Assembly: GCA_009761415.1 (NCBI GenBank)
Contig: QUOL01000010.1
Coordinates: 1,364,001-1,428,000 of the forward strand
Source of the DNA: Sarcomyxa edulis
Lineage: Eukaryota; Basidiomycota; Agaricomycetes; Agaricales; Mycenaceae
DNA length: 64,000 nt
Direction: 5' to 3'
Shown: piece after piece, positions 27,008-38,538 of the stretch
Numbering within the stretch: position 1 is the first letter of the stretch
Layout: every line of letters begins with the position of its first letter
Made by a program: the position numbers and the translations under genes
The notes under the pieces: generated by a model
Seen by the model: the letters and a program-made list of their open reading frames with translations, nothing else
Told to the model about the DNA's origin: nothing
The model's database searches: none

Positions 27008-28907
27008 ATGTTCCCTGCTGTCGGCTCGTCTCCCTCTCGCGAACAGACCCCACCTCAGCCAATTTATACTAACCCATCTTCTTTGAACAGAAAGAGAAAG
27101 CGTGCTCCAGCTACCGCTTCTTCACCAGCCCCTTCCGATCCAGGCAATCCTACAGAGTCGGTTCTACCTTTGTACTCTACAATTCCAATCCTGACTTTCG
27201 CATACACCCAGAGCTGTCGACGTCCTTTCAACTCGAAATGATCTCTCTTTGCGACCTCAACTATCTATCTCAAGAGCCCCTACATTTGTCCCAGCCGCAG
27301 AGGGCTCAGAATTTTGCTCCACCGAACAACTCGCGATCAACCGCATCGGATTCCGTTATACTCCAGCTGGTATAAACCCTCCAACATGCTCTCTGCCTTG
27401 TCGGACCATCGAGAGCAATCCCGCCAGTTTTCGCGTCAGCTGGGAAGACCGCAGTCCTTTTGTCAAAGTGACCAAAGACGGTCTGCGTCTTGCAGGTGAC
27501 AAAGGGTTTAGAAGTGCGCGATGTAATGCCCCAGTTCGCGAGGGTAAATGGTACATGGAGGTCAAAATTGAACACGGAGGTGGAGAGCATATGCCAGATA
27601 CTAACAGGCGCGAAGGCAGTCATGTTAGACTCGGATGGGGCAGGCGAGAGGCTCCCATCAATGGACCTGCAGGACTTGACGGCTATAGTTATGCTATGCG
27701 AGACAAGACTGGAGAAAAAGTGACTCTATCGAGACCGCGACCTTACGGACGACCTTTTGGCTCCGGAGATGTTATTGGTATGTACATCTCACTGCCTCCA
27801 CGCCGACAAGCTTCCAAAAAGGATCCCAACGATCCTGCCCATATCAAAAGAGAACGAATACCTATCGATTTCAAGGGCCAAGAATATTTCGAATCACTCG
27901 AATACGCCCAATCGAAAGAGATGGTAGCGCTCATGGATTATTCCGGGAAAGCCTCCAATACTGCCTCTGTACCGTCTACCGTCAAAAAGTCTGCCACTGT
28001 CAAGAATCCCTCTGATCGCGGCAGAACTGCTCCTGCCCCAGTGCCAGAAGTTGTCCCACTCCGTCCGCTGCCTACTCTCCCTGACTCATACATCGCGTTC
28101 TTTGTCAACGGTGAATGTCAAGGCATTGCATTCGACAACATCTACGATTATCTTCAACTCCGAACTACCGACTCATCGAGGAAAGGAAAGGAGCGAAAAC
28201 GTAATCACGAAGGAGCCCGACAACACAAGGAGAACTTTTTTGACGATGGATCTCTCGGTTACTATCCCATCATATCTCTCTTCAATAATGCTTGCGTGCA
28301 AATACACCCAGGACCGGACTTCGAATTCACTCCTCCCCCCAATATCGACGGGGTTTTAGGTATCGGACAGGAGACTGATGCTCAGGAACGGACATGGCGC
28401 CCTATGTCCGAACGTTATCCCGAGTTCATGGCAGAACAATGGGCTCTTGATGCAGCAGAAGAGGAAGAGGCTAGGGTTGAATTTGCTCGCAGAGCAACGA
28501 CCGATAAGACGGAAACTGACAAAAAGACACAACGCAATAAGAGACGTCAGCAAGCAGAGGCTCGAAAGCGGGCTAAGAAGGTGGTCGAGGCTGCGCCGAC
28601 GTTGGATGATGATCGTTTCGGACCGTCAGCATCACTAGCTCTTATGCCTGAACCCAGTCCACTGCGACATGGGATGGCATACGTTCCTGATCTCGACGCC
28701 TCTCCTGCACCGACAGTCGCGTCCAGTCTCGATTTGCATGTAGGTCCTAGCGAGAACGGCTACGACTCAGAGACCGGCGAGGGAAACGGGGACGAACAGA
28801 TGGAAGCCGACAAGGAGAGCTCTACGGGGCAGCACGAATCTCCTCGGCTGCATCAGGACATATGGGCCAATCCATTCATAAACGAAGAACGGTCTTTACC
28901 GCCATGA
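27008..28907 (+). CDS. BRE2: COMPASS subunit BRE2/ASH2-like, SPRY domain
   Basis: Two exons: 27008-27156 and 27212-28907, totalling 614 residues. A short disordered N-terminus with a basic stretch (NRKRKRAPA) precedes the SPRY domain. That domain starts near VSWEDRSPFVKVTKDGLRLA, runs through EGKWYMEVKIEHGG and VRLGWGRREAPINGPAGLDG, and resumes after a low-complexity insert at YIAFFVNGECQGIAFDNIYD. The C-terminal region is highly charged, with Lys/Arg-rich coils and an acidic end. BRE2 with its partner Sdc1 supports Set1 methylation of histone H3 Lys4. The long insert inside the SPRY domain is known in fungal Bre2 proteins. Convergent with the PhoD-like gene, 102 bp apart. Confidence 0.9.
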
Positions 28908-29009
28908 TCACTACAAATAAATACATCCGTTGGTATCGAGTGTGATCCTATTACTATCATGATATTGGTAAAGTGGTATAAACAGAAAGCCGTAACGGTG
29001 CGGTCACGA

Positions 29010-32000
29010 CTATGCACTGGGTGTCCAGCGAGGAGGAGGGGCGCGAACACTATATCTGTAGGGGTGACTGACATGAGCAAACCCGCGATATATAGGGGAT
29101 TGTAGAAGTACTTGCCCCATCGTCACGCCATAACCTTTTTCTTGCTCGATGCGTATATCGAAGATGATGTCTCCCGATTCTTCATCATAATTGACCTTGC
29201 ACCAGTTACGCCTCCCCATGATATATTTTTGTTTCCGCGACGTTCCATTTGGTTCTGAGGCAAAAATGGGCAGCTGTGCAGAAAATTAAGTTTATGTTTG
29301 TTAGATAGGACATCTATGGTACGGACCATAGTTTCGTCTGTGTCGATGTGATGCAGTGTTCGGTGGACTTTCGTAGCGAGAGTGTTGACCAAGGTCAAAA
29401 CACCATTGGGACTAGAAAAGTTACGGTAAGCGCTTCATCAGAAGATACACGGAATCGCATACGGAGGAGTGTTCACGATTGCGCCTGCGCAAAAAATCAA
29501 CAAAGCAACCCAGAGTCAACGAGAGTGAACTTACTGGTAACGATATTGATCATCCAACGATGGTCCATAGAGGGCGGAATATCTGGTTTGTTCTTCGTTT
29601 TGAGCGTTTTCAAGACACCCACCGCTGCACAGTGAACATCACCGGATATAAACGAGATTCGGATTTTATTAGACTTGGCAAAATATTGCAACTGCTCGAT
29701 GAACCAGTTTCTCTCCTTCTTGTGTGCTTTAGCTGTCCAATGGTCATTCTACGGTGTAGTATCGGTAAGCAATCCGAACAAGATAATCTACCGAAAGCTG
29801 ACTCACAAGATCATCCAGCAATTCTGCTTCAGCATTGAATTTGTTGACAAAGCTTGTCAAGCCCAGACTACCGTTTCTTCCCAGTACGACGAGTGGATTG
29901 AACTTTGACTCTGATAAGAACCCCTATCAGAAACAATACGAACATGCAGAGTATGCATGTTCAGACTGACCCAAGGCAGTTTCCAGGAAAACCATCCGCG
30001 GATATGCGATAGGAATTCCTAGGGCAGCCATCATGAGAATCAGAAGAGTCTGAGAGACATTGTCGCGTACCTAACTGCACGATTACGTGTTCTACATGAG
30101 GAGGAAGTTGATTCAAGCGGTGAAAAACCTTTTGGTACTCCTTCGGGCTACAGACTTGATCCTTCCTTCGTTCCGCTCTGCCTTACCTTCAGAAGCGTGC
30201 CTGTAAGGGAAAATGAGATATCACACACCGACAGTCAAGTAGCAGGACGTATGTCTGCGGCCCAAGGTACCCTAAAAACGAGTGAGAAGGAAAAGGCACA
30301 TATGGTCCGTCGTCTCCAATAATAATTGACTTGTTCACGTGTTTGCCTGGTCGATCATCGACACCATCAACTTGTACTGTGGGGCATCGTCATCGTGTTC
30401 GATCAGAACGTTAGATAACAATGTCTCACCATTTATGAAGCACTGAAAGAGAAGAAAGAAGAAGTATCCTCGGGACCCGATGCTGAAGACCAAGCGAGTT
30501 GAGACGTTGCCACACTACTGAGGACGAAGTAGCTTACGCTTGGAATATCGGTGCACGTTGTAGATCGTCAGGATCTATAGAACGAATGTTAGTTCCGTCC
30601 GTAGATATCTCATAGAATGGAAACTGACAGCTCCCGAAACCATCGATCTAGTGGGAAGAGCCTTTAGTGAAATGAGGTCTACCAGAGCCCATTACTCACC
30701 AGATCTATTTCGGATATACGATGAGTATGGTCAGCGTTCACAAGGAGTAGACATGCATTGACGCACCATGATCATCTACGAGATCATCCGTGTCCGTGAG
30801 CGCTGACTCACCGTCAAATAGTTGTTCTGACGTACCAGCCATATTCATCATGGGACTTCGGAAAAGTAGTCGTTTTAGCCATGGCTCAAGTAGTAGTATC
30901 CACGACTTACATAGAGCTATTCGCTCTTGCAAAAGCTCCAGACCTGAATTGCTGACAATAGTGATTAAAATAGAACCGGTCGATGGCTAATGCGATTTCT
31001 TCTGTGAGAGGATACTGTCTCTTCTCTTCAGGCTTCGTCTGCGAGACCCAATCTTGCATCTCAGGTTCTCGCATAAGTCTACCGTACTCTGTAGTGAATA
31101 CAAAGAAGAGCTTCCGATATAAACCACTTACGAATCGCAATACAGTTGATCTCCACCACCGAGCAGGACATGGAACGGTTCTTCCGCGTGTTTCGAAAGC
31201 AAGTCTATCCAGACAGGGTCATATCTATTTTCAGCAGAGTTAGAATTCACCATCACAGTATGCCACGGTAGTCCGTACCCGCTCGCAAATCCTGGCCCCC
31301 TAAAGTCATCTGGGTTGACGCCGGATGAAAAGCCGTTACACTGAACTAATCGTTAAACCTAGAGCTTGTATAAGCCCAAGCTAAACAGGCTTACGGAATG
31401 ACCAGCCCATCTCATGTTTTGGTTCCGGCCTGGAACAAAGAATTGGAGTTCTTGCCCATTGTTTATAGTGTACTTGATGGCCATTTCTCTGTCACTAAGG
31501 GGTATTTCGATCGAGAAGCGCCAGAATGTGAAAGTACTTCGAGGAGAGAAAAAATCAGGTACAGTCCACAACATTGATGCGAGGCAACTCACCCTCCGTT
31601 CCCTGCATACACCCATATTTCCTGCCCTGGCACTTGTTCACTTCGTGCATTCGGGCCTTGCGGGGCTTTCCCATTGGAATGTGGATGAAAGTTGTCACTT
31701 GCAGAGGGTGAATGTATCACCGAATGAGGGTCTGCAGGATGAGGTCCTAAATCAAAAGACTTTACATCTCTATGACCGTTCGAGGTCGGAGGAGATTTGT
31801 CAGGATCCCATTCATATGTGAGCATTGGATGCGGCTCGTATATAGAACGGGAGTCAGCAGCTATATGGTCCGCACGGACTTCAACACCAGCAAAAGAACA
31901 ACGCTGTGTAGGTTTTGCAACGCACTGACTATGAGAACAAATCCGTTCCAAACGCCTCTGTCGTCGACCGTGTCGTATCTGCAAATCTTATGTAAAGAGG

Positions 32001-32502
32001 CGCTGTTGTAGAATTTAGATAGAGTGGGCACCTTAGTAGAGGCCCTACCATGAACTGTATATCATAACGGAAACATCATCGATATAGAGCCATAGAGAAT
32101 TGACGAGCACGCCACGCACCTGTAAATGTGGGTCCATTCGAGGCACTCGGAACATATGTGAACGCTCAACAGCGGACAGGTGCGTCAATTGACTAGTCGA
32201 AGTCTTCTTCTGAGTCTTCTGAGGTTCACCAACAGAGAAACCGGGCTGAGTGTAGACATAGTCTTTCGGAGGTAAAGCAGGGGGACCGGGAGACGGTGGT
32301 GGCTGAGGATGGAATCCTCCTATGAAATCTTCATCCATGGGCCGGACCTGCTCGACGGGTTGAAAGTGGCCATCGGTCCTGGGAGGAGCCTGAAAGCGTT
32401 CATCCTCCTATGTATACCTTGTGTTAATGGGTAGATATGTTCCGACAGTGTATAACTCGCCTTCTTTGCTCGTCGTTGAGCGTGCCAGCCTGCGTTATCC
32501 AT
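29010..32502 (-). CDS. PhoD-like metallophosphatase domain protein
   Basis: A long minus-strand gene with many short introns. The first exon begins MDNAGWHAQRRAKK; the second continues in frame only if the intron 32408-32460 starts with GC (AAG|GCGAGT). A Pro-rich N-terminal segment (PQPPPSPGPPALPPKDYVY) precedes MLTYEWDPDKSPP, then a beta-rich domain (WRFSIEIPLSDREMAIKYTI). The catalytic region follows: HVLLGGGDQLYCD, then LFQCFINDE, then IRISFISGDVHCAAVGVL and HRWMINIVTSKL near 29500. Family knowledge: fungal PhoD-like proteins of this layout are intracellular and their substrate is unknown. The C-terminus ends at 29010. Internal splice sites were followed by frame, not listed individually. 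Confidence 0.85.
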
Positions 32503-32791
32503 TTTTTAGAAAATAATGAGGGATTGTCAATGCTATTGATTGTGCTGCTTCAGAGTTGAAGAATAAAGCAGTACCGCCGACGCCGGAAGGAAACGAGTTG
32601 ATCAAACGACAAGCAGAGAGCAGCCCGAGATCATGGAAAGGAGATGAATCATGATATAATTAGCCGATCACGACCTCGGAGTCAAATAAGCGCAAGCTCA
32701 TCCACTTACGGGATAGAACGCAAGAATGGGTATTTGTATATAGTATGGAAATCCTTGTAAGTAGAGAAACTAACCCCAAGTAAGTATGAAA

Positions 32792-34748
32792 CTATCCAAC
32801 ATGTTCCACCACAGTCGTCACCAGCTTTCCACCTTGCACTACCGTCTTCAACATCTCGGGGACTGCCTGCTCTTCGAACACCCCGTCTTCCTCGCCTTCA
32901 ACAGGCAAACTGACATTGATACTACTGCACTTGGCGGTCGTAATCTCGACACCGAGACAGTCCTTCGACAAGTAAATTTGGCCCGAATCTGTAGAGTCCA
33001 ATTGTATCGTGGGCGCGGAGCCAGTGATCTGAAGCGTAAAGGAAGGCGAGTTTGTGACAGAGACGGTGGAGATCACAGACTCGACGAGGATAGACGTCTT
33101 TACACAGTTCACTACGAGTAACCATGAGTATAGCAAAGTTAAAGCTTGTTTCTATTATCCACTGACCAAGAGTGACAGCATTCACTTTTCCCTTGACCAC
33201 GACCGTAGAATTCTTGCAGTTGAACAAGTTGACGGTCTGACTGATCTCTCCGCCTTCGACCACCAGTCCAGACTCGTTCTCTTGATACTCCTGTGGTAGC
33301 CGTCAGCAAATATATCACCCGCAGTACATAGTCGACTCACTATAACCCATTTGTTGCCCTCTAGCGCAAATTTGGAAGGTTTCTTCGACATCAATTTCTG
33401 AGGTTTCATGGGCTTGGTGGGTTTCTTTGTCTCTGTGACAGAAGTAAGTGGATAATCAGATATCCTATGGATGTTCCACTCACGCGCAGGAGATCCTGGT
33501 GTACTTGGGACTACACTTCCGGCTCTCAGGGCGGGATTCTTGTGTGTCATTTCACTTTTGTCGACTTTTCGCAGACCTTTGGTCACCTCTTCTCCTCGAT
33601 TCAATGCTGCAAAGACGGCAGCGGCGCCTCCATCAGAAGAGGCGCCGGCGACTGTAGGTGGAGGAGGGGCAGGAGCAGGTGGTGGTGGGGGCGGGGGAGG
33701 TGGAGGTCCCCCAGGAGCTTTGGGCGCGGCAGAAGAAGACGCGCGGTGTTCAGTGACGGAAACGCCCTAACATAAGAGTTACATGTTAGCTGCTTTGGAA
33801 AATTGAAATCTTTGTAGAGTTGACCTTGGGATTCCAGACTAGACCAGTCGTATGATATTCCACAATGTACTTGCGAGTTTCGTCCAGAACAGCAACATAT
33901 GCTCTAACCCATTGCACATGCTGAGGATCTCTGTGAACAGACATAAGACACGGCGAGTTATCATGTACGCGTCAATAGAAGGTACTCACTTCTCCTTAAA
34001 CTCTTTGATAACCTTATTCCCGTAGTAAACAGCCGAATCCTTGGCCTCGGCAGCATAAGGCCCAGGAGCAAGGGACTGCCTAGCGATCAGACTGGACCTA
34101 GCATCGGAAATAGATTCGAGCTTACAGTGCCAACCCATCCCAAGACTGCAACACCTGCCGCGATGAATTCCAAGTGATTATACCAGACTCTATCTTTGAA
34201 GTTGGCATCCTTCAGACGGCCTACACCCTCGAGATCAGCAGTAAGCGGTTTCAAAACCTCGGCCCAAGTATTCGTATCGGGTTTCTGGCAAGACGCAGCC
34301 AATTGAAGAATATCGCGGACATCGTTGAACCCTTTCTCGACTATGGCTGCCTGGAAACATCATCAGTTACAGCCTGTGCGTGAAAGACGTGTCCATACTT
34401 GTTCGATGACAGAAGCACTGGCAAACGACCGCGTGAGCTCCAGGAAGGGTTGCAGTTTTCCCTTGATCACATCATCCTCGAAAGCAGTGACACTCTTGTA
34501 TTCCTTGGGTGCTGGAGGAGCCGGAGCAGCGACAACAGGTGGAGGCTCTAAACCTGGGGGAGGAAATGGCGCGTCGGGATTGACGCCAGTGTTACTACCC
34601 TCAGGATGTAAAGTATAGGCTATGTCCTCAAGTCGTAGGGCAGTAGCCTCGAGACTGTAAGAGACATATCAGCGCCGATCCACGTATGTCTGAAGAGCGG
34701 GGGGACGAACCGAGTGACGAGAGTAGCTAAGGAATATAGCCCTGACAT
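32792..34748 (-). CDS. SRV2: Adenylyl cyclase-associated protein (CAP/Srv2)
   Basis: A multi-exon gene on the minus strand. Exon 1 (34711-34748) gives MSGLYSLATLVTR, joining to LEATALRLEDIAYTL, the typical N-terminal coiled coil. The helical-folded domain follows (AFEDDVIKGKLQPFLELT, then FKDRVWYNHLEFIAAGVAVL). A polyproline linker lies at about 33655-33720, then a WH2-like region (ALRAGSVVPSTPGSPA), then the C-terminal beta-helix (GQIYLSKDCLGVEITTAKCS). The protein ends at 32792. CAP recycles cofilin-bound actin monomers and, in fungi, links Ras to adenylyl cyclase. The plus-strand Gly-rich frame at 33471-33770 is a shadow of the polyproline tract. Confidence 0.93.
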
Positions 34749-34992
34749 GATGATAATATATTTAGGTGCGTTGAAGTCGTAAAATATGCAAGACTAGGAG
34801 TGTTCAGGATGTTGCCAGGTAGTAGTGTAGATTCAGGAATAAATGTCTGACAGACACGAGACTGCGCCCTTCGGACAAATCCGATATGTCAATACCTCAA
34901 GATTTAGTTGACTACTAGTAGACTCAATTGGCGATCCTTGCTTATATCCAGAAGGTCGACCACGCAAGATGATGCATTTCAAAGAGACAAGT

Positions 34993-35531
34993 CTAACTCT
35001 CCTCCGAGTTCTGGCTCTGATCCTTCTTTTTCGCTTTCTTCCGTCTTCGACGCTCTCGCTCCCTTTGCTTAGCTCTCTGTAGTTCACCCTTTGATAGACC
35101 AGGGTTCTGAATTTTATCCAACTGTGTGTGTGTGGGAGTGGAGGACTTGCATTAGCGGTCAAATTCTGCATTGCCAGATGGAAGACAAGACACGCCTTCT
35201 CAACGATCAGACGACGAGCGTACATCCTGTTCAGCTCTAAGGAACGCGTCTCTTGACAAGAAACACGAATTCCACTTGGTTTATGTAACAATTGCACATT
35301 ATTTTTCGTTTTATTGATCGACTGCCCACCCGGACCACTACCTGTATCGCAAATGACATTATCTGAGCCAATGCATGCCAGCCGGCCATAAAGATAAAAG
35401 ACTCATACCGCGTACGAAAGATTCCTCTAAATCCTCTTCTCGCAGTTCCGGTAGCACACGTGTCTTGTGGGCTTTCTTGAGTACAGAATAGAAGGGCGAA
35501 ACTGTGGGAGGCGAAGATTTAAGAGCTTCTG
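34993..35531 (-). CDS. Mitochondrial GGQ release-factor-like protein (no own start)
   Basis: Three minus-strand exons: 35409-35531 (or from 35528), 35196-35341, 34993-35121. The protein text runs PFYSVLKKAHKTRVLPELRE, then the class I release-factor GGQ loop (GSGPGGQSINKTKNN), then HKPSGIRVSCQETRS, and ends in a Lys/Arg tail (RRRRKKAKKK). Relatives (MTRFR/C12orf65, yeast Rso55) are small mitochondrial peptidyl-tRNA hydrolases of ribosome rescue. No ATG precedes the first exon in frame; a stop closes the frame just upstream. The exon needs one nucleotide from a previous exon (phase 1), which every MZM1 exon upstream can supply. Intron 35122-35195 seems to start with GC (AAG|GCGTGT). Confidence 0.85.
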
Positions 35532-35593
35532 CTGTACTAGCCAGTTAGCCACTGGTTGAGTCTGAAATACAAGGACAGAGTGTCTGCAAGAAC

Positions 35594-36132
35594 TCACTTT
35601 CGTGCCTCCCTCTCAAGCTTCCGGGCTCGGCGACCTGATTCGACCTCTGCGGGTGGGATTCTGATGGTTTCGTTAGAGCCTAGCTCCGTGTCTTTAGTGA
35701 GACGTAGTCCTACATGATGTCAAGTCAGAACCAGGTCTGGAAATCATGTAAATGAGTATATACGCACTCCATGTCTCAGTGTCATCGGCCTTCACCCTCT
35801 CGGCTTGGACTATGTTCTTTCGTAGTACGGAGGCGACTTCTCTAGCCAAAGTTGCACGGTTTTGATAAGCCTCTGAGTCAGTCTCTGCTAGGCCTTCGGA
35901 GGCGTCGATACGCATCTTCATGCGAAAGGCTACACCTCATGATTCAGTCTAGTTCTGACTTGAGCTCAACACTGCTTTCTGACCTTTCAAGACAGTATCA
36001 TCGCCTGCACGAAACTTAGTACACATATTATAGCGAATTGACTATTCACTCACCAGCAAACGTCGACGAAGAAGCACGATACAAATCCCGGTAGGCAGAA
36101 CGAGCTGCTGCCCGCAGAGCAGGAGACACCAT
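35594..36132 (-). CDS. MZM1: MZM1, LYR-motif complex III assembly factor
   Basis: Four minus-strand exons: 36054-36132, 35984-36004, 35768-35929, 35594-35709, totalling 125 residues, the normal family length. Exon 1 contains AYRDLYRAS with the LYR tripeptide at residues 17-19. Exon 3 includes FRMKMRIDASEG and EVASVLRKNIVQAERV. Exon 4 carries the diagnostic KDTELGSNETI. MZM1 (LYRM7 in animals) holds the Rieske protein Rip1 in the mitochondrial matrix before it joins complex III. All three introns are phase 1. The stop TGA overlaps a perfect-looking donor (AA|GTGAGT), but that donor has the wrong phase for the next ORF. The release-factor exons follow 62 bp downstream on the same strand. Confidence 0.9.
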
Positions 36133-36757
36133 TGTAAGTGGGATGGTAAAACGTCGGAATAATAAATAAATCAGAAAAATAAATATTCTCGGAGAAAAGA
36201 ACGTGTTGATCAGATCGACACACACGTGATACGCGCGACGTTCCCACGGTAATGCAACGCGTCCATTGTTGTATGCCGGTCGCGACTCTGTTTGCCCACA
36301 AAAACGCGTTATATCTCATTTTCAAGTCGTATGGTGAAGTGAATAGTCTAGTAGTATAGACGGTTTATCCTGCTTAAGTTCCTCGGTGGTATTCCGTCAC
36401 TTGAAAAGTGGCCATTTGGCAGGCATATGCGGTATATATTGAATTATACGTACAGATCTGCTTCATTTTTAACCGGAGGGGTATCCGTAGGTAGCCCCAG
36501 GAAATTGGCATCAGATGTATACTTTTTCATGTATAACGAGAGCTATGATGGACGTCCAAACGATGCGGACTGGATTGAGTGTCACGTGCTTCAGATTTAC
36601 AGTTCGCAGAATCAACGAACGGAGTTTCAACACAACTCTGTCCTTGACTTCCATCTTCCCCCCCTTTACCCACAACAACTTTTCTCGTCTTTCGTCTTCG
36701 AGACATCCACCTCGCCCTCAACATCCAATCTACATTACAGATCATCTTCTTATCACA
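36133..36757. other. Divergent intergenic region, MZM1 / histone H1
   Basis: About 625 bp. It holds the promoters of MZM1 (leftward) and histone H1 (rightward). A CCTCGCCCTCAACATCC-type pyrimidine-rich stretch at 36650-36740 precedes the H1 ATG. No coding exon is supported; the 36427-36843 frame is the H1 leader in another frame. Confidence 0.45.
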
Positions 36758-38101
36758 ATGTCCGTAAAAAAGTCGTCCCCTTCCAAGCCTGCGAAGAAGA
36801 CCGCCGTCGCAAAAACCGCTCCCGCCCATCCGACATGGATTGAGATGATCAAAGTTCGTGTTATCTTCTTAATTCTATACCATGCAATCTCGATCCTTTT
36901 CTCCTTTACATCTTGCCCATCGTCTTTCTGTTGTGGGCGTCGCCATCGTGTGTGTTTTTAGAGACAGGGCGTAGGGCACGCCCGTCAACATGCCTGGCAC
37001 CACATGGCTTTCTCTTTGGACTTGCTCGTATCTTAACCCTTACATGTATACTGACCATCGGGAACCCCTTATCATTGCCTCGCTTTAAATAGGAGTGTAT
37101 TGCTGAGAACACTGAAGATGCCCGCCATGGTGTCTCCCGTCCTCAAATCAAGAAGTGCGTATGAAAAAAAATTACCCAAACACTCTAGATCTGACCATCT
37201 ACTATAGATACGTCGAGACCAAATACAACCTCGAGATCGGTGCTGCCCAGAACACTCAGCTTTCGAAAGCTTTGGCAACAGGGAGCGATAAGGGCGTTTT
37301 CTCGTTGCCCAAAGGTAATTCATCATTTAGTATATATATCTATCCAGTACTTATGCAAGGCTCTATCAGGACCCTCTGGTCGTGTCAAACTTGCCCCAAA
37401 AGTCAAGCCCGTCGATGCCGCCGCGAAAGAGGTAAATAATTCAATCTTATCAATCTTATCCCATCTCATCTAAACCCTAGAACAAGCCCACTGCGAAACC
37501 CAAATCCGCAGCCGCCAAAGCCAAAACTGTGAAGACTGCTACCACGAAAGCCGTTACCGCGAAGAAGCCCGTTGCTAAACCCAGGACAACTGCTACATCC
37601 ACAGCTGCCAAGTCCACTGGTGGCACCGCCAGGACCAACGCCGCTGCTAAGAAATCAACTGCTGCCACCAAGGCTGCTGCCGCCAAACCTGTGGCCAAGC
37701 CCAAGCCCAAAGCCACTCCAGCTAAGAAGGTTCTTGCTGGCAAACCCAAGGCTCCCGTCAAGAAAACTACTGTTGCTTCCAAGCGCGGCGCAGCGAAGAA
37801 GGTCAGAATGACCTTTGTTGTTCTTTTGTATGGTTCTCATATTCCCTCAGGCTGTTACCGGTACGACTGCTCCAGCCAAAGCCAAAGCTGCCGCCAAGAA
37901 AGCACCAGTGAAGAAGGTTGCCACTAAGCCTGCCACCAAGACTGCCACCAAAGCTGTCCCTAAAGCTGCTGCCAAAGCCAAGGCTGCACCAGCAGTCAAG
38001 GCCGCACCAGTGCCAAGGAAGAAGGTGAATATACTCCTTGTTTTCGTTTTTCGGCGATGTCTCAACATTTCGCTCTTTCACAGCCCACCAAGAGATCTTG
38101 A
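36758..38101 (+). CDS. H1: Linker histone H1
   Basis: Seven exons: 36758-36853, 37093-37154, 37208-37314, 37370-37431, 37481-37801, 37851-38024, 38084-38101, totalling 279 residues. A short basic tail (MSVKKSSPSKPAKKTAVAK) leads into the winged-helix globular domain: PTWIEMIK, then ECIAENTEDARHGVSRPQIK, KYVETKY and ATGSDKGVFSLPKGPSGRVK. The remaining half is a Lys/Ala/Pro tail with AKP and KKA repeats. It binds linker DNA at the nucleosome exit. The C-terminal tail is coded by repetitive GCC/AAG codons, producing long open frames on the other strand. The first intron is the longest (239 nt). Confidence 0.95.
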
Positions 38102-38538
38102 ACGTTTACTTTTCCCTTTACTTTTTCCCTCTCCTACCCTATCCTTTCTCGGTTCATGAATACGGCGACCAGCCTCATATCTCATTGTATCAAGGTCTCT
38201 ACCTCCCTTATTTTTCCCCCTTTCCTCTTCGTTCTATTCCTCTCAGTGTCGTACCTTGTCCTCGATTTTTCATAGTGTCATTATTTCATTTATCATCGTG
38301 TGTGTACAGTAATTTTATTGCCCGAGAATGTACGTCTTGATGTTTTAGATATCTACATAACTTCAAGATGGAGGAGGAGGATAATGAAATACATTTTTCT
38401 GGTCTCAAGTGGCGGAGGTACGAGGAGGAGGAGGACGCGACGCGCGTGAACTGGTTCGGGCTGCACGTGATCAGCGGTCCTGCTCCAGTCCTCCGGAGTC
38501 CTACTGAGTACTCCTGCTCCTGGTCTTCTGCCAGTGGA
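38102..38538. other. Histone H1 3' region and EI24 leader
   Basis: Pyrimidine-rich sequence (CCCTTTTCC-type) follows the H1 stop. An ATG at 38368 opens the EI24 frame 57 codons before the preferred start at 38539; that extra stretch is highly charged (EEEED) and may be coding or untranslated. No independent gene is supported. Confidence 0.4.

Noticed and set aside
33471..33770. Gly-rich plus-strand open frame
   Set aside because: Antisense shadow of the polyproline linker of the cyclase-associated protein.
35122..35600. Simple MZM1-release factor fusion protein using the GTGAGT at the MZM1 stop
   Set aside because: That donor is phase 2 while the release-factor exon needs phase 1, so the fusion would be out of frame.
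37477..37782. 101-codon minus-strand open frame rich in Ala, Leu and Val
   Set aside because: It is the exact antisense of the Lys/Ala-rich H1 tail; such repeats keep the opposite strand open. No splice or start support.
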